64,000 nt of DNA from assembly GCA_008711295.1 (NCBI GenBank), contig VUYV01000522.1, forward strand, positions 192,327 through 256,326, given 5' to 3'. Below, piece by piece: positions 32,598 through 42,676 of the stretch; positions within the stretch are counted from its first letter, which is position 1, and the number at the start of each line of letters is the position of its first letter. The stretch is from Anarhynchus alexandrinus (taxonomy: Eukaryota > Chordata > Aves > Charadriiformes > Charadriidae). The notes below the pieces were generated by a model. It was not told the DNA's origin. It worked only from the letters and a program-made list of their open reading frames with translations, and made no database searches. The position numbers and the translations under genes are program-made.

Positions 32598-35054
32598 ATG
32601 CAGTGCCAGAACGACTGCCAACTGAGACAGCTCTGCCTTCCACCTCCCACCATCTTGGTGAAGAGTTTTCCCGTGAAAAAATGTGTGGATCCCTGTGGCA
32701 CTGTCTGTAACATCCCGTGCTTGTCTCCGTGTGTGGATCCCTGCTGCTATGCCGGGATTCCTCAGGGCACCACCACTTACGTGAACCTGAGTAATCTTGG
32801 GGTGACACAGGCTGCCCAGTGCGTGGATCCGTGCTGCCTCGGAGTCACCACGTGTGCGCCTCCGTGCTGCGAGGAAGTGACCAAGTGCACCACCACACGT
32901 CCGGCCCCATGCTGCTGCAAAGTGACCGAGTGCACCACCAGATGTGAAGATTCATGCTGTGAGGAGGTGACCAAGTGCACTACCAGGTGTGTAGATCCCT
33001 GCTGCCAGGAACTGACTAAGTGCACCACCAGATGTGTAGATCCATGCTGTAGTGAGGTGACCAAGTGCACTACCACCTGTGTGGATCCCTGCTGCCAGGA
33101 AGTCACCAAGTGCACCACCACATGTGTAGATCCGTGCTGTAGTGAGGTGACCAAGTGCACTACCAGGTGTGTAGATCCCTGCTGCCAGGAGGTCACCAAG
33201 TGCATCACTAAGTGTGTGGATCCGTGCTGTAGAGAGGTCACCAAGTGCATCACTAAGTGTGTGGATCCGTGCTGTAGAGAGGTCACCAAGTGCATCACTA
33301 AGTGTGTGGATCCGTGCTGTAGAGAGGTCACCAAGTGCATCACTAAGTGTGTGGATCCGTGCTGTAGAGAGGTCACCAAGTGCATCACTAAGTGTGTGGA
33401 TCCGTGCTGTAGAGAGGTCACCAAGTGCATCACTAAGTGTGTGGATCCGTGCTGTAGAGAGGTCACCAAGTGCATCACTAAGTGTGTGGATCCGTGCTGT
33501 AGAGAGGTCACCAAGTGCACCACCAGGTGTGTGGATCCCTGCTGCCAAGAAGTCACCAAGTGCACCACTAGGTGTGTGGATCCATGCTGTGGACCTGTGA
33601 TCAGATGTGCCACCACACGTGTGGAACCTCGCTGCAGCAAAGTGACTAGGTGCACCACCAGATGCGTTGATCCGTGTTGTGGACCTGTGACCAGATGCAC
33701 CACTAAATGTGTGGATCCATGCTGTGACACAGTGACCAAGTACACCACCAGGTGCGTAGATCCATGCTGTAGTGAAGTGATCAAGTGCACTACCAGGTGT
33801 GTGGATCCCTGCTGTAGAGAGGTGACCAGGTGCACCACTAAGTGTGTGGATCCGTGCTGCGATAGAGTGACCAAGTGCACCACCAGGTGTGTGGATCCGT
33901 GCTGTAGAGAGGTCACCAAGTGCACCACTAAGTGTGTGGATCCGTGCTGTGGAAGAGTGACCAAGTGCACCACCAGGTGTGTGGATCCGTGCTGTAGAGA
34001 GGTCACCAAGTGCACCACTAAGTGTGTGGATCCGTGCTGTGGAAGAGTGACCAAGTGCACCACCAGGTGTGTGGATCCGTGCTGTAGAGAGGTCACCAAG
34101 TGCACCACTAAGTGTGTGGATCCGTGCTGTGGAAGAGTGACCAAGTGCACCACCAGGTGTGTGGATCCGTGCTGTAGAGAGGTCACCAAGTGCACCACTA
34201 AGTGTGTGGATCCGTGCTGTGGAAGAGTGACCAAGTGCACCACCAGGTGTGTGGATCCGTGCTGTAGAGAGGTCACCAAGTGCACCACTAAGTGTGTGGA
34301 TCCGTGCTGTGGAAGAGTGACCAAGTGCACCACCAGGTGTGTGGATCCGTGCTGTAGAGAGGTCACCAAGTGCACCACTAAGTGTGTGGATCCGTGCTGT
34401 GGAAGAGTGACCAAGTGCACCACCAGGTGTGTGGATCCGTGCTGTGGCAGAGTGACCAAGTGCACCACCAGGTGTGTGGATCCCTGCTGCCAAGAAGTGA
34501 CCAAGTGCACCACCACATGTGTGGACCCATGCTGTGGAGGTGTGAGTGAATGTACCACCAGATGTGTGGATCCATGTTGCAAGGAAGTGACAAAGTGCAT
34601 CACCACATGCGTGGATCCCTGCTGCAAGGAAGTCACCAAGTGCACCACCACGTGTGTGGACCCATGCTGTGGAGGTGTGAGTGAATGCTCTACCACGTGT
34701 GTGGATCCCTGCTGCCAGGAGGTGACCAAGTGTGCCACCACTTGTGTGGATCCCTGCTGCCAGGAGGTGACCAAATGCGCCACCACTTGTGTGGATCCCT
34801 GCTGTCAGGAGGTGACCAAGTGCGCCACCACGTGCGTGGATCCCTGCTGCCAGGAGGTGACCAAGTGCGCTACCTCATGCGTGGATCCCTGCTGTGGGGG
34901 CGTTCAGGCTGTTACGAAGTGTGTGGAGTCCTGTCCCACCGCCTGTGTTACACAAGCCACCCCGCTGTGCATGGGCACGTGCACCTCTGGCTGTGGCCGG
35001 CACTACTCCATCACGTGTGCAGATGTTTGCTGCCGTAAATGCATGGCTCCTTGA
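32598..35054 (+). CDS. EDDM: EDDM, EDC protein with DPCC motifs
   Basis: An 818-residue, single-exon protein. Its ATG (context AAAGATGC) is 20 bases after the splice acceptor, and AATAAA follows at 35405. After a short N-terminus (MQCQNDCQLRQLCLPPP) about 45 tandem 15-residue units follow, consensus CVDPCCxEVTKCTTx. Cysteine is about 27%, spaced so that every unit has a CC pair. Part of the array repeats every 15 residues (CVDPCCREVTKCITK) and part alternates CCREV and CCGRV units as a 30-residue period. The C-terminus (from about residue 770) is non-repetitive and ends CCRKCMAP. The DPCC motif matches the definition of avian EDDM, though many units may make this copy longer than others. Family knowledge suggests a disulfide-crosslinked cornification protein. 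Lys and Gln could also serve transglutaminase. A Cys-rich paralogue such as EDCRP is the alternative, but the DPCC motif favours EDDM. Confidence 0.88.
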   Translation: MQCQNDCQLRQLCLPPPTILVKSFPVKKCVDPCGTVCNIPCLSPCVDPCCYAGIPQGTTTYVNLSNLGVTQAAQCVDPCCLGVTTCAPPCCEEVTKCTTTRPAPCCCKVTECTTRCEDSCCEEVTKCTTRCVDPCCQELTKCTTRCVDPCCSEVTKCTTTCVDPCCQEVTKCTTTCVDPCCSEVTKCTTRCVDPCCQEVTKCITKCVDPCCREVTKCITKCVDPCCREVTKCITKCVDPCCREVTKCITKCVDPCCREVTKCITKCVDPCCREVTKCITKCVDPCCREVTKCITKCVDPCCREVTKCTTRCVDPCCQEVTKCTTRCVDPCCGPVIRCATTRVEPRCSKVTRCTTRCVDPCCGPVTRCTTKCVDPCCDTVTKYTTRCVDPCCSEVIKCTTRCVDPCCREVTRCTTKCVDPCCDRVTKCTTRCVDPCCREVTKCTTKCVDPCCGRVTKCTTRCVDPCCREVTKCTTKCVDPCCGRVTKCTTRCVDPCCREVTKCTTKCVDPCCGRVTKCTTRCVDPCCREVTKCTTKCVDPCCGRVTKCTTRCVDPCCREVTKCTTKCVDPCCGRVTKCTTRCVDPCCREVTKCTTKCVDPCCGRVTKCTTRCVDPCCGRVTKCTTRCVDPCCQEVTKCTTTCVDPCCGGVSECTTRCVDPCCKEVTKCITTCVDPCCKEVTKCTTTCVDPCCGGVSECSTTCVDPCCQEVTKCATTCVDPCCQEVTKCATTCVDPCCQEVTKCATTCVDPCCQEVTKCATSCVDPCCGGVQAVTKCVESCPTACVTQATPLCMGTCTSGCGRHYSITCADVCCRKCMAP
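32820..34900 (+). repeat. EDDM 45-bp tandem array with 90-bp higher-order block
   Basis: About 46 units of 45 bases. From about 33211 to 33510 six or seven units are nearly identical (GTGTGGATCCGTGCTGTAGA with CATCACTAAG). From about 33890 to 34440 the unit is 90 bases, alternating AGAGAGGTCACC and GGAAGAGTGACC versions six times. The outer units are more diverged. Confidence 0.95.
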
Positions 35055-35404
35055 GGGGCTGCTGTGGTGGGAGCCATTGCCCTGTGGAGTCTCCAAAGGC
35101 TAAGGAACGAAAATGGTTTTGCAGATCCCTCAACTTGACGACGTCTTCCTCACATCTTTGTTTTCCTAGTGCCCTTCCTCTCCTAGGAAGAGTAAACCCT
35201 CAAAGGGTTTTCCTTAAGTTCTGCATCATTTCTGTTATATTTACCTCACGCACAACGCGTTTCCTTGTAACATGTAACTAATCGATTTTGTGCCCCCAGG
35301 AATATTGCCTGGGAGAGAGATTCTGTAGTTCTTTGCACTGGTGTGGATGGAGGAATTTCTACATTTGTTCTTTCTTGCCATCTTCTCCTTTTCTTGTATG
35401 AAGC

Positions 35405-35410
35405 AATAAA
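35405..35410 (+). terminator. EDDM: EDDM poly(A) signal
   Basis: AATAAA lies 350 bases after the stop codon, in an A-rich context. Confidence 0.85.
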
Positions 35411-36359
35411 AAAAAATATATATTTATCTTGGCATCAGTTGTCTGCAAGCGTTTCCTTCACTTTTGTGTTCCCCCAGACTCACACATTCTCCTTTTAATT
35501 CCTCCCTAAAAGCCTGATCCCCGTAGAGTGGCGGCTCTTGCTAGAATGCATGGGAAGGTCTGAGGCAATAGGCGGAGACCTGGGACTCATCTGGGGTATC
35601 CCAGACGGTTGCTGGGAGAGGGGATGCTGTACATCACGAGGCAGCACCGCTCTCCCACAGCTTTGAAAAGACTTTGAACACCCAACTGTTTGCTGAAGTT
35701 GTCCTCCGAAGCTGGAGGAGCTCAGGGCCAGCTGTGTCTGCATCCCACGGGCAGAAATGAAATGTCCCATTCCGAGCAATGGGTAAATAAGCCACTAATG
35801 AGGGGAAGACAAGCAGGTCTGGGAGAGTGTGCCTCGTGACTGTCACCCGTGCGTAAGAGGTCCTATCTCAGCCTTTTGCAATCGACTTCTATTTCCTTGT
35901 CTCTGGTGGCAATTGGGCAAGCCTCCTCCGTTGGGGAGATAGAGATGGATCCACTCACCACTGAACTCTGCAGAATGTTATTGTATTAGCAAGGTGCCTT
36001 GGACAATTTTGGTAACCCTCCATCAATATCTGCTAACGGGACCCCAGCGCTTCCTCCTTAGCACCAAATTTGTTTGCCCAGGAGTGGGCAACATCCCCGG
36101 GGGCTCGAAGTCGCCCTGCCACACGTGCCAAGGGTGGTGCTCTGCAGGTTTCCAGAGCAGAGATGGCGCAGAGCGGGATCGGGCTTAGCAGCAACTGCTG
36201 AAGGGAGGAGAGACGGGGAGGCAGACTGCGGGGGAAGCTGCTGAAGCAGCAGACGTGGGCGCAGCTCTGTCTGCGAGCGCCCACTGGCTCCTTCTTTAAA
36301 GATGCCCCAGGGCACGTGGCTGGTGACTAACCTGCAATTATCGCTGTCTCACTTTTTCT

Positions 36360-36630
36360 AGTAGAGGCGTCCGACCAATCGCGGGACGTGATAAATCGTA
36401 CCCAATGGACGCGGCACCGCAGGCGGGTTGGGGAGATGCGGCCTCGCACCAATCGTTCCACCCTCACAGCCCTTCGGTTCGCGTCCTCCTCTCTCAGCAG
36501 GTCGTGGTGGGCCCCGGCTCTCGCCACTGGTCGTACAGCTCTCGCCACTGCGGTGTCTGGATGTTGGCGTGGGCTCTCGGCGTTACCTAAGTGCAAACGC
36601 TACACAATAGAAATGCCAAACCAATCGAGG
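36360..36630. other. CpG-dense patch with repeated CCAAT motifs
   Basis: About 230 bases carry some 25 CpG dinucleotides in otherwise CpG-poor intergenic DNA. ACCAATCG occurs at 36374, 36448 and 36620, and CCCAATGG near 36400. It could be a CpG-type promoter, an LTR remnant or a distal regulatory site. No coding frame is convincing. Confidence 0.5.
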
Positions 36631-37851
36631 CTGCCTAATCGTCTCTCTGTGGAGGTCTGATGTGACTCCAAAACCTTTAAAACTCATTAAAATGTTCTGT
36701 ACAAGCAACGATTTCCTTTGCTCCTCCTCCCAAATCAAATGGAACAATCTTACGGGAAATAAGAAACTGCAGGTGGAAAAAATGGCAATCAGATAAGATT
36801 TTCCCTTAAACTATTTCCCTGTAGCATCCTTCTGATGGCACAATGCTTGCATTATATCTAATCCTTCATATGAACGTAAAAACTCAGATTTTAAAAGGCT
36901 GAGACCATTAGCAGACATTTCATTTCCAGGTGAACATCACCGGATTGTGCCATAGGAAGAGAAGCAGACACTCTTCCTGAACACCTGAATGTTTCAACCA
37001 CAGCTGTGAAACTGTTATCACAGGTTGGGAGAAAATCGCTGCTCAGCATAAGCAAATGTCGTAGGGCCACAGTTCTTGCTCTGTCAGGCAATCTGCTCTG
37101 GGCTCTGAAGCGTATTCCTCAGAGATCAGGACACAGTTTCATTCAGTAATGTAAGAAAAAACTAAGGAAAGCTAGATACCCGTTCTAAAATATCGGGAAA
37201 TCAAAGCAAATATCTGCAATAGGCAGAAGGCAAAAGATAAAGCAGATGAGTTGTTTGTTGTTTGTTTTTTTTTTTCCACAACCACAGCCAGTTCCTCTTT
37301 TTCAAATTTAATTGCATTCAGATGCTCACTTATCATTCTTCACAGAGCACTCACCTTCCTGAGTAAACAGGAAAAGAGGTGGATAGTGCCGTATTTGGGT
37401 TCCTCTCAGCCCCAGAAGTAATGATCTAATTACTTGATCAAATAGTCCCCAGGGCACGGACTAGACGAGCCACTTGTTTTCATGTGAGACTAATTGCATT
37501 CCATACTCAGCCTCCCAGCATCTCAGCTATGCAGCGATTTCCCAAGCTGCTGGAGAGAGAGACCAGCAGGCTGGAGACCAGCCCCACCTGGAACCTGCCC
37601 TGGGTGCTGGATCACACCCTCGCACCTTCCCCGGGGAGTTGTGGTAGGGAATGATGAGAGGGGAAAGTCGGATGTAATGAAACCCCAGACTTCGAGATTT
37701 AATTGCAACAAAGTGCAGGAGAGTGGGCTGGGAAGGTCTTGCCATGCTGAGAGTAGGTGTTGCCACGCTGAGAATATGGGGAGAATCCTTGATTTCCGTG
37801 AAAACGCTTTGCTCGCCAAAACGCGAGCAGTGTACTATATGGGATGCTGCA

Positions 37852-38085
37852 CATAGAATCATAGAATGGTTGAGGTTGGAAAGGACCTTGAAGATCATCG
37901 AGTTCCAACCCCCCTGCCATAGGCAGGGACACCTCCCACCAGACCAGGTTGCCCAAGGCCACGTCCTGCCTGGCCTTGAACACCTCCAGGGATGGGGCCT
38001 CAACACCCTCTCTGGGCAACCTGTGCCAGGGCCTCACCACCCTCAAAGTGAAAAACTTCTTCCTAATGTTCAGTCTAAACATAAG
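37852..38085 (-). mobile_element. CR1 LINE fragment
   Basis: It begins CATAGAATCATAGAATGGTT and continues in CR1 order (TTGGAAAGGACCTTGAAGATC). It is a short, 5'-truncated copy. Confidence 0.95.
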
Positions 38086-40550
38086 CCAAATGAAATCCCT
38101 GATGCCACAGGTGCTTACTTAGGAGGCTTTTAGTTAAACCAAGGGATGCAAAGAAATCCAGAGGTATCATATTTTTAAAGCAAAGTGTTCAGCTGTTTAT
38201 GAAAGATTTTTTTTTTTCCCTAGCAGAAATCCAGCTGAACAGCCCACAGCGGTGCATACCCAAACGGTTGCACAGGGAAAAAAAACTCAGTGTGAGATGT
38301 TTCCGTCAAAAGTCATGATGTCCGCACATCCTGAAGTTTTGCACTGATGTTCACGATCATGTCCCCGTGACCATGCGGTGTTTCATGTCTGCAGGCAAAT
38401 TTTTTATAGCTGTAGGAAAAGGGCTCCAATCTTGATGTGCCTCCATCTTTGGTGGCTCTTGGTGGTGAAGTACAAAGTCTCTCTTGGGTTATTGGCAGCC
38501 AAAAGTGTTGACCATGTTCTTTTTTACTGAATTTTTCAGAAATATACTGCTGAGCACCAGAATACAGTGCTCGGGAGGCTCCTCTTCTGCAGCACCACAC
38601 AAACCTCTGGGTAGGGGAGTCTGTCTCCTCCTGGGCTCCAGGAACCTCTTCTGGTTCAGGTTCGTGCTGTCATGCTCTTTTCATCAAAGCACGACCCATC
38701 ACACCAGCCTCTGGTTCTGCAAGAGACCTTGACACGTGCTGTTCAATTAAATAGATCCCAGAAGCGTCAGATTCGGAAAAATCACTTATTTTCAGCTCTT
38801 TTGCCGAAGGAGGATGGCCACGAAAGGATGTTGCTGGGGGGGGTCCTGACTCACTGAAGTTAATGTGATTAGTCAAATGACCAAATTGCTCATAAATGTA
38901 ATAGAGATCCACAAATAAGTGTCAATTAAGAATAATAATCCAGCCCTCTGATGTCCCCACATATTACAAATGCAGATCAATTTATGTCTCCTAAAACGTC
39001 CATTTCTCTTAGAAGTCGTTACAATTTTTTGCTAATCAAATATAACAATAGGGTAATACAATAACCCACTGTGGAAAGGGAGACGTAGGACCGGTCCTTA
39101 GCATTGGTTTTAGAGGTGAGCCTGGAGCCGCAGGAGAGCACGAAGAACTGTACAAACCGGACTCTGACAAACTCCTCAGCAAGATAAGTGTCGGAGGCTG
39201 CTGCCGTGAGGGAACCTAAAAGCGCTGGAGGAGAATTGCTTGCTCAGCATCACCCAGCAGGGTTAGCTCTAGGATGAGAAGATGGAGAGAGATTAATCTG
39301 TCAAAATATTGGGCACCTCAAGCTGAGCTCGTTGCTCTTGGTTCGTTTTGCAGTCTGCAGGGTGTATTTGATGCAGTCGTGGGTGTTCCTCCTCACCCCG
39401 AAGCAGTTGTCTAACACAAGCAAACACCATACAAGTCCTTATTTCTTCCTATCATCTATAAAAGCTGCCAGGGCAGGGGATGAGCCTCGGCGGGAGAAAC
39501 CACATATGTTACGTTGAGCCCGTCCAGCAAAGGAAGAGGAATGGAAAGACTGAACGAACCATGAGATGCTGCTGGGAGGATGTCGATGCAAATCCGCCAG
39601 CTCACACGGGCTTAGGACAGGAATTCCAGTTTCCCCATGCAAACACCAGAAAGGAACCAGTGCCGATGCCTGCAATTCTCCAGCAGGACTCCTGGTTTCC
39701 AGCGTAAACAGGATGCACTGCTCATGCTGGGCAGGTTGGGGTTTGCATTTTGCCCATTTAGCATTTGTGTAAGTGATCTCATTGGGGAATTTGGTCACCT
39801 AAGCGTAGTCTGATCATCACATTCCACCTCCGTGATTGGCGTATCTCGGAGAAATAAAGATTTTCTGTGCTGCGGAGCTGAGTGAGATATCACCATCAGG
39901 AAGAGGCTTCAATATGCTAATATGGAGTCCTGGGCCTAAATTCTGCATAAACTAAAGCCCTTTACACTGCTCTGGCAGTGAAAAATGCCATCAAAATGTG
40001 TAGGCCTTTACTTTGCCCCAAATGTCTTGAAGAGATCCTCAAGGTAACCGGAGTTGTGTCCCCGTTGGCATTGCCAAGCATCAGTGTTGTTAATAGAAGG
40101 TGGAGAGGAATGGGTTGGGTGTATTTAATGGTTAAAAAGGTGTTAGAGAAAAAGATACCTCAACAGTTTGTAGAAGTGCTGGTGGCCCACTGCAGGATTA
40201 GCTGTTTCTTACCATGAGAATTAGGACGTGCTGTTTCTCATAGTAAATCAGATCAATTGTCCATTTTCCCTAATAATAGCCATCCATTCTTACTGCATTG
40301 AAAAAAAACCTAAGGTATCATTCAGACATTATGGAAATAAGGAGATGAAAATATCCAAGCGCATTTAATCTTTTTTTGAAAAGCAATTAATCCAGTACCT
40401 GTGTTTTTTTAATTACTGTGTCATTCCCATTGGGAACCACATGACTCGCATATTAGGTGGAAGCAGAATTTGCTCAGGATCACATGTTTTTCCTGGAAGA
40501 GGGTTTCCATCAAAAATTAGGATGTAAACAAATATGTAAAGCATGTATAG

Positions 40551-40707
40551 GTGGAGCCTGTTCAGGTAGTTAGTGGTCAGGTGTCCATACCCCTGGGCTC
40601 CCTTGTTTCCGGAGATGACGCCATGCAAGCCATATAAAAAGGTTTGCATTTTGATGCTTGCACCAGTTCATTTGACTGCTCCCTCACTCATCTGCATTGG
40701 TGAACTG
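40551..40707 (+). promoter_or_regulatory. Promoter and exon 1 of the CVEPC-repeat gene
   Basis: GTGGAGCCTGTTCAGG starts at 40551, 82 bases before the TATA box CATATAAAAAGG (40633-40639). Exon 1 ends at 40707 with the donor GTAAGT. The flanks (CCATACCCCTGGG, TTTCCGG) and the start of the intron align with the EDDM promoter. Confidence 0.8.
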
Positions 40708-41751
40708 GTAAGTCTTTCTCGGATTTATCAGGGAATAAGGCGATGGCTGTGTTACTTGGTCGTTCTGGTCAAAGGAATATATTACTGATCACAGGAGAGC
40801 TTTGCTTCTGGTGTTTCTGTTCCAGGACTCGTCCTGGAATGGGGGGAGAATGTTCGACTCTTGCTTAGAGTTTGCTCTTCCTTAAGTAGATTGCAAATGT
40901 CTTGTCACCTCTTCAGAAACTGTGACTGTCTCTCGGTCTTCTTCGTATTCTATCTTCATTAATTTTTTTCATACCTCATTATGTCTGGAAATTAAATAAA
41001 TTAGTGGATGCTGCAGAGTAAGTCTTGGGACTTCAAAAGAGATGGGCGGGAAGAAGCATTATCTGGAAGAAGGAAGCTGCAGAACACCTGAGGGCAAAGC
41101 TGCAGGAGATATCTGGGAGAAGTCAAGATGAAGAAATGAATTGGAACTAGGAGCTGCAACCTCTGGGCCAACCCTTCTTTTATGGAAGGATGAGCCTATT
41201 AATTTTGACACAACTCCAGTGATGTGCCATGATATACAGCTGGGGGATTTGGGATAGTGTCTGAATTTGTGGTCTTTGGGCTTTATCCTCAGGGATTAGC
41301 AGTTCAGTTCCTACACGAAAGGGGATGTGTTCTATGGTGTGTGTGAAGAACTGAAGAAGCGATAAGCAAAAGATGGGTCCTAGAATGTCTGCTGATTTAA
41401 TTACGAAAATAAGGAAATTAACTATTTTCATGTAACAGCTTCTACAAAGTTTAACTGTGGGCAATTCTATAAAATTCAGGGTTTACGGCTCTAGTCTTCC
41501 TAACAGTGATGCTTGCAGGTTCCCAAGAAAGGAAGGAATAACCTGGCAGTGCTATTTGTGTATGTCTGAAGGCAGAAATCGCTCACACGTGCAATTTTTT
41601 CTAACAGCCCTTTGCTCAGTCCAACCACTAACTGCTGCACGTGTTTCAAGAGCTCAGGTTGTGGACTGTGGCTTAAGAAGAAAGGACGAGTGTCCTGATT
41701 GTGTTCCTCTCTTTTTATCTTTCTCTTCAGCTGTACCAGCACCTCAGAAGG

Positions 41752-42267
41752 ATGTCTTACTACGAGCAGTGCAAACAGCCCTGCCTGCCCCCTCCCATCT
41801 GCATGCAGAAATGCGCCAAGTGCGTGGAGCCCTGCAAGACGGTGTGCGTGGAGCCCTGCGGTAGCGTCTGCGTGAAGCCGTGCCCCGCGCCGTGCGTGGA
41901 GGTCTGCCCAACGCCCTGCGCCACCCAGTGCACCACCACCTGCAGCACCCAGTGCGTGGAGCCTTGTGCCACCCAGTGCACCACCACCTGCAGCACCCAG
42001 TGCGTGGAGCCCTGCACCACCCAGTGCGTGGAGCCTTGTGCCACCCAGTGCGTAGAGGTCTGCCCCCCTAAGTGCATCGACGTCTGCGTAAAGCCATGTG
42101 CCACCCAGTGCCCGACCCAGTGCGTGGAGCCCTGCGTCACCCAGTGCTGCACCAAGTGCGAGCCCTGCCCGCCCCCGTGCGTGGAGGTGTGCGCCACCAA
42201 GTGCGTTGATTCCTGCGAGACCGTCTGCCTGGAGCCGTGCAGCACCGTCTGCTCCCACCCATGCTGA
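41752..42267 (+). CDS. Cys-rich EDC protein with CVEPC/ATQC tetrads
   Basis: A 171-residue, single-exon protein starting MSYYEQCKQPCLPPPIC. The upstream in-frame extension is rejected because a TTCTCTTCAG acceptor ends at 41730, 21 bases before this ATG. From residue 24 almost every fourth residue is Cys (xxxC tetrads: VEPC, ATQC, TTTC, STQC, VEVC), giving 43 Cys or 25%. It ends in HPC. The N-terminal KQPCLPPP is a typical EDC/loricrin-type start and contains likely transglutaminase Gln and Lys. A poly(A) signal follows at 42671. The PCV-containing repeats fit the avian gene named EDPCV, but I cannot confirm that, so no symbol is given. Aligning promoters and first introns suggest common ancestry with EDDM. 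Expected role: disulfide- and isopeptide-linked cornified-envelope component. Confidence 0.85.
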   Translation: MSYYEQCKQPCLPPPICMQKCAKCVEPCKTVCVEPCGSVCVKPCPAPCVEVCPTPCATQCTTTCSTQCVEPCATQCTTTCSTQCVEPCTTQCVEPCATQCVEVCPPKCIDVCVKPCATQCPTQCVEPCVTQCCTKCEPCPPPCVEVCATKCVDSCETVCLEPCSTVCSHPC

Positions 42268-42670
42268 TGGCCTTCGCGCATGAGCCTCGCATCCAGCCCT
42301 GATGCTTCGGTGCGTTGCGATATCCACAGGCTCAGCCACGGAATGAAAAACAGGTTACAGACCCATCTGCGACGTATCGAGACCTCTCCTGACATGGTTG
42401 CCCCACGCTCTTTTTGTCTTGGAAAATATTTTTCTGAATGTTTCCAGCCTGTATCTTTGCTTCCTATGATACTTCTTCTACTGCTGTCTCCGCACCTTTG
42501 TCTTGGCAACTGCAGTTGGCCAATATTATACTGCTAGGCATCTCGGGAAGTTATTTAGCAATGGCTGTGCTGTTAGCAGTTGGTGTTGGAAGACGTCTCC
42601 CTTTCTAGTCTTTAATTCTCATCTTGTCTTTTAATGTATGTCCTCTTGTCTTTTAATGTCTATGTGCAGC

Positions 42671-42676
42671 AATAAA
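42671..42676 (+). terminator. Poly(A) signal of the CVEPC-repeat gene
   Basis: AATAAA lies about 400 bases after the stop codon. Confidence 0.85.

Larger units (their letters stand above)
35411..40550. other. Intergenic between EDDM and the CVEPC gene
   Basis: No supported gene. It contains a CpG-dense patch with repeated ACCAATCG motifs (36.36-36.63 kb), one CR1 copy (37.85 kb) and an isolated TATAAAAG near 39.46 kb with no donor or coding exon behind it. Confidence 0.6.

Noticed and set aside
32777..34786. Long minus-strand open frames (669 and 513 codons) opposite EDDM
   Set aside because: These are shadows of the 45-base repeat, open for the same periodic reason. The plus frame has the ATG, acceptor, promoter and poly(A) signal.
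39456..39463. TATAAAAG near 39.46 kb as an extra EDC promoter
   Set aside because: No GTAAGT-type donor within 100 bases and no coding exon with an EDC-type start in the next kilobase.
41701..41751. In-frame upstream extension of the CVEPC-repeat protein (MFLSFYLSLQ)
   Set aside because: This stretch is the intron's pyrimidine tract and acceptor (TTCTCTTCAG to 41730). The hydrophobic look comes from the T-rich tract and is not a signal peptide.
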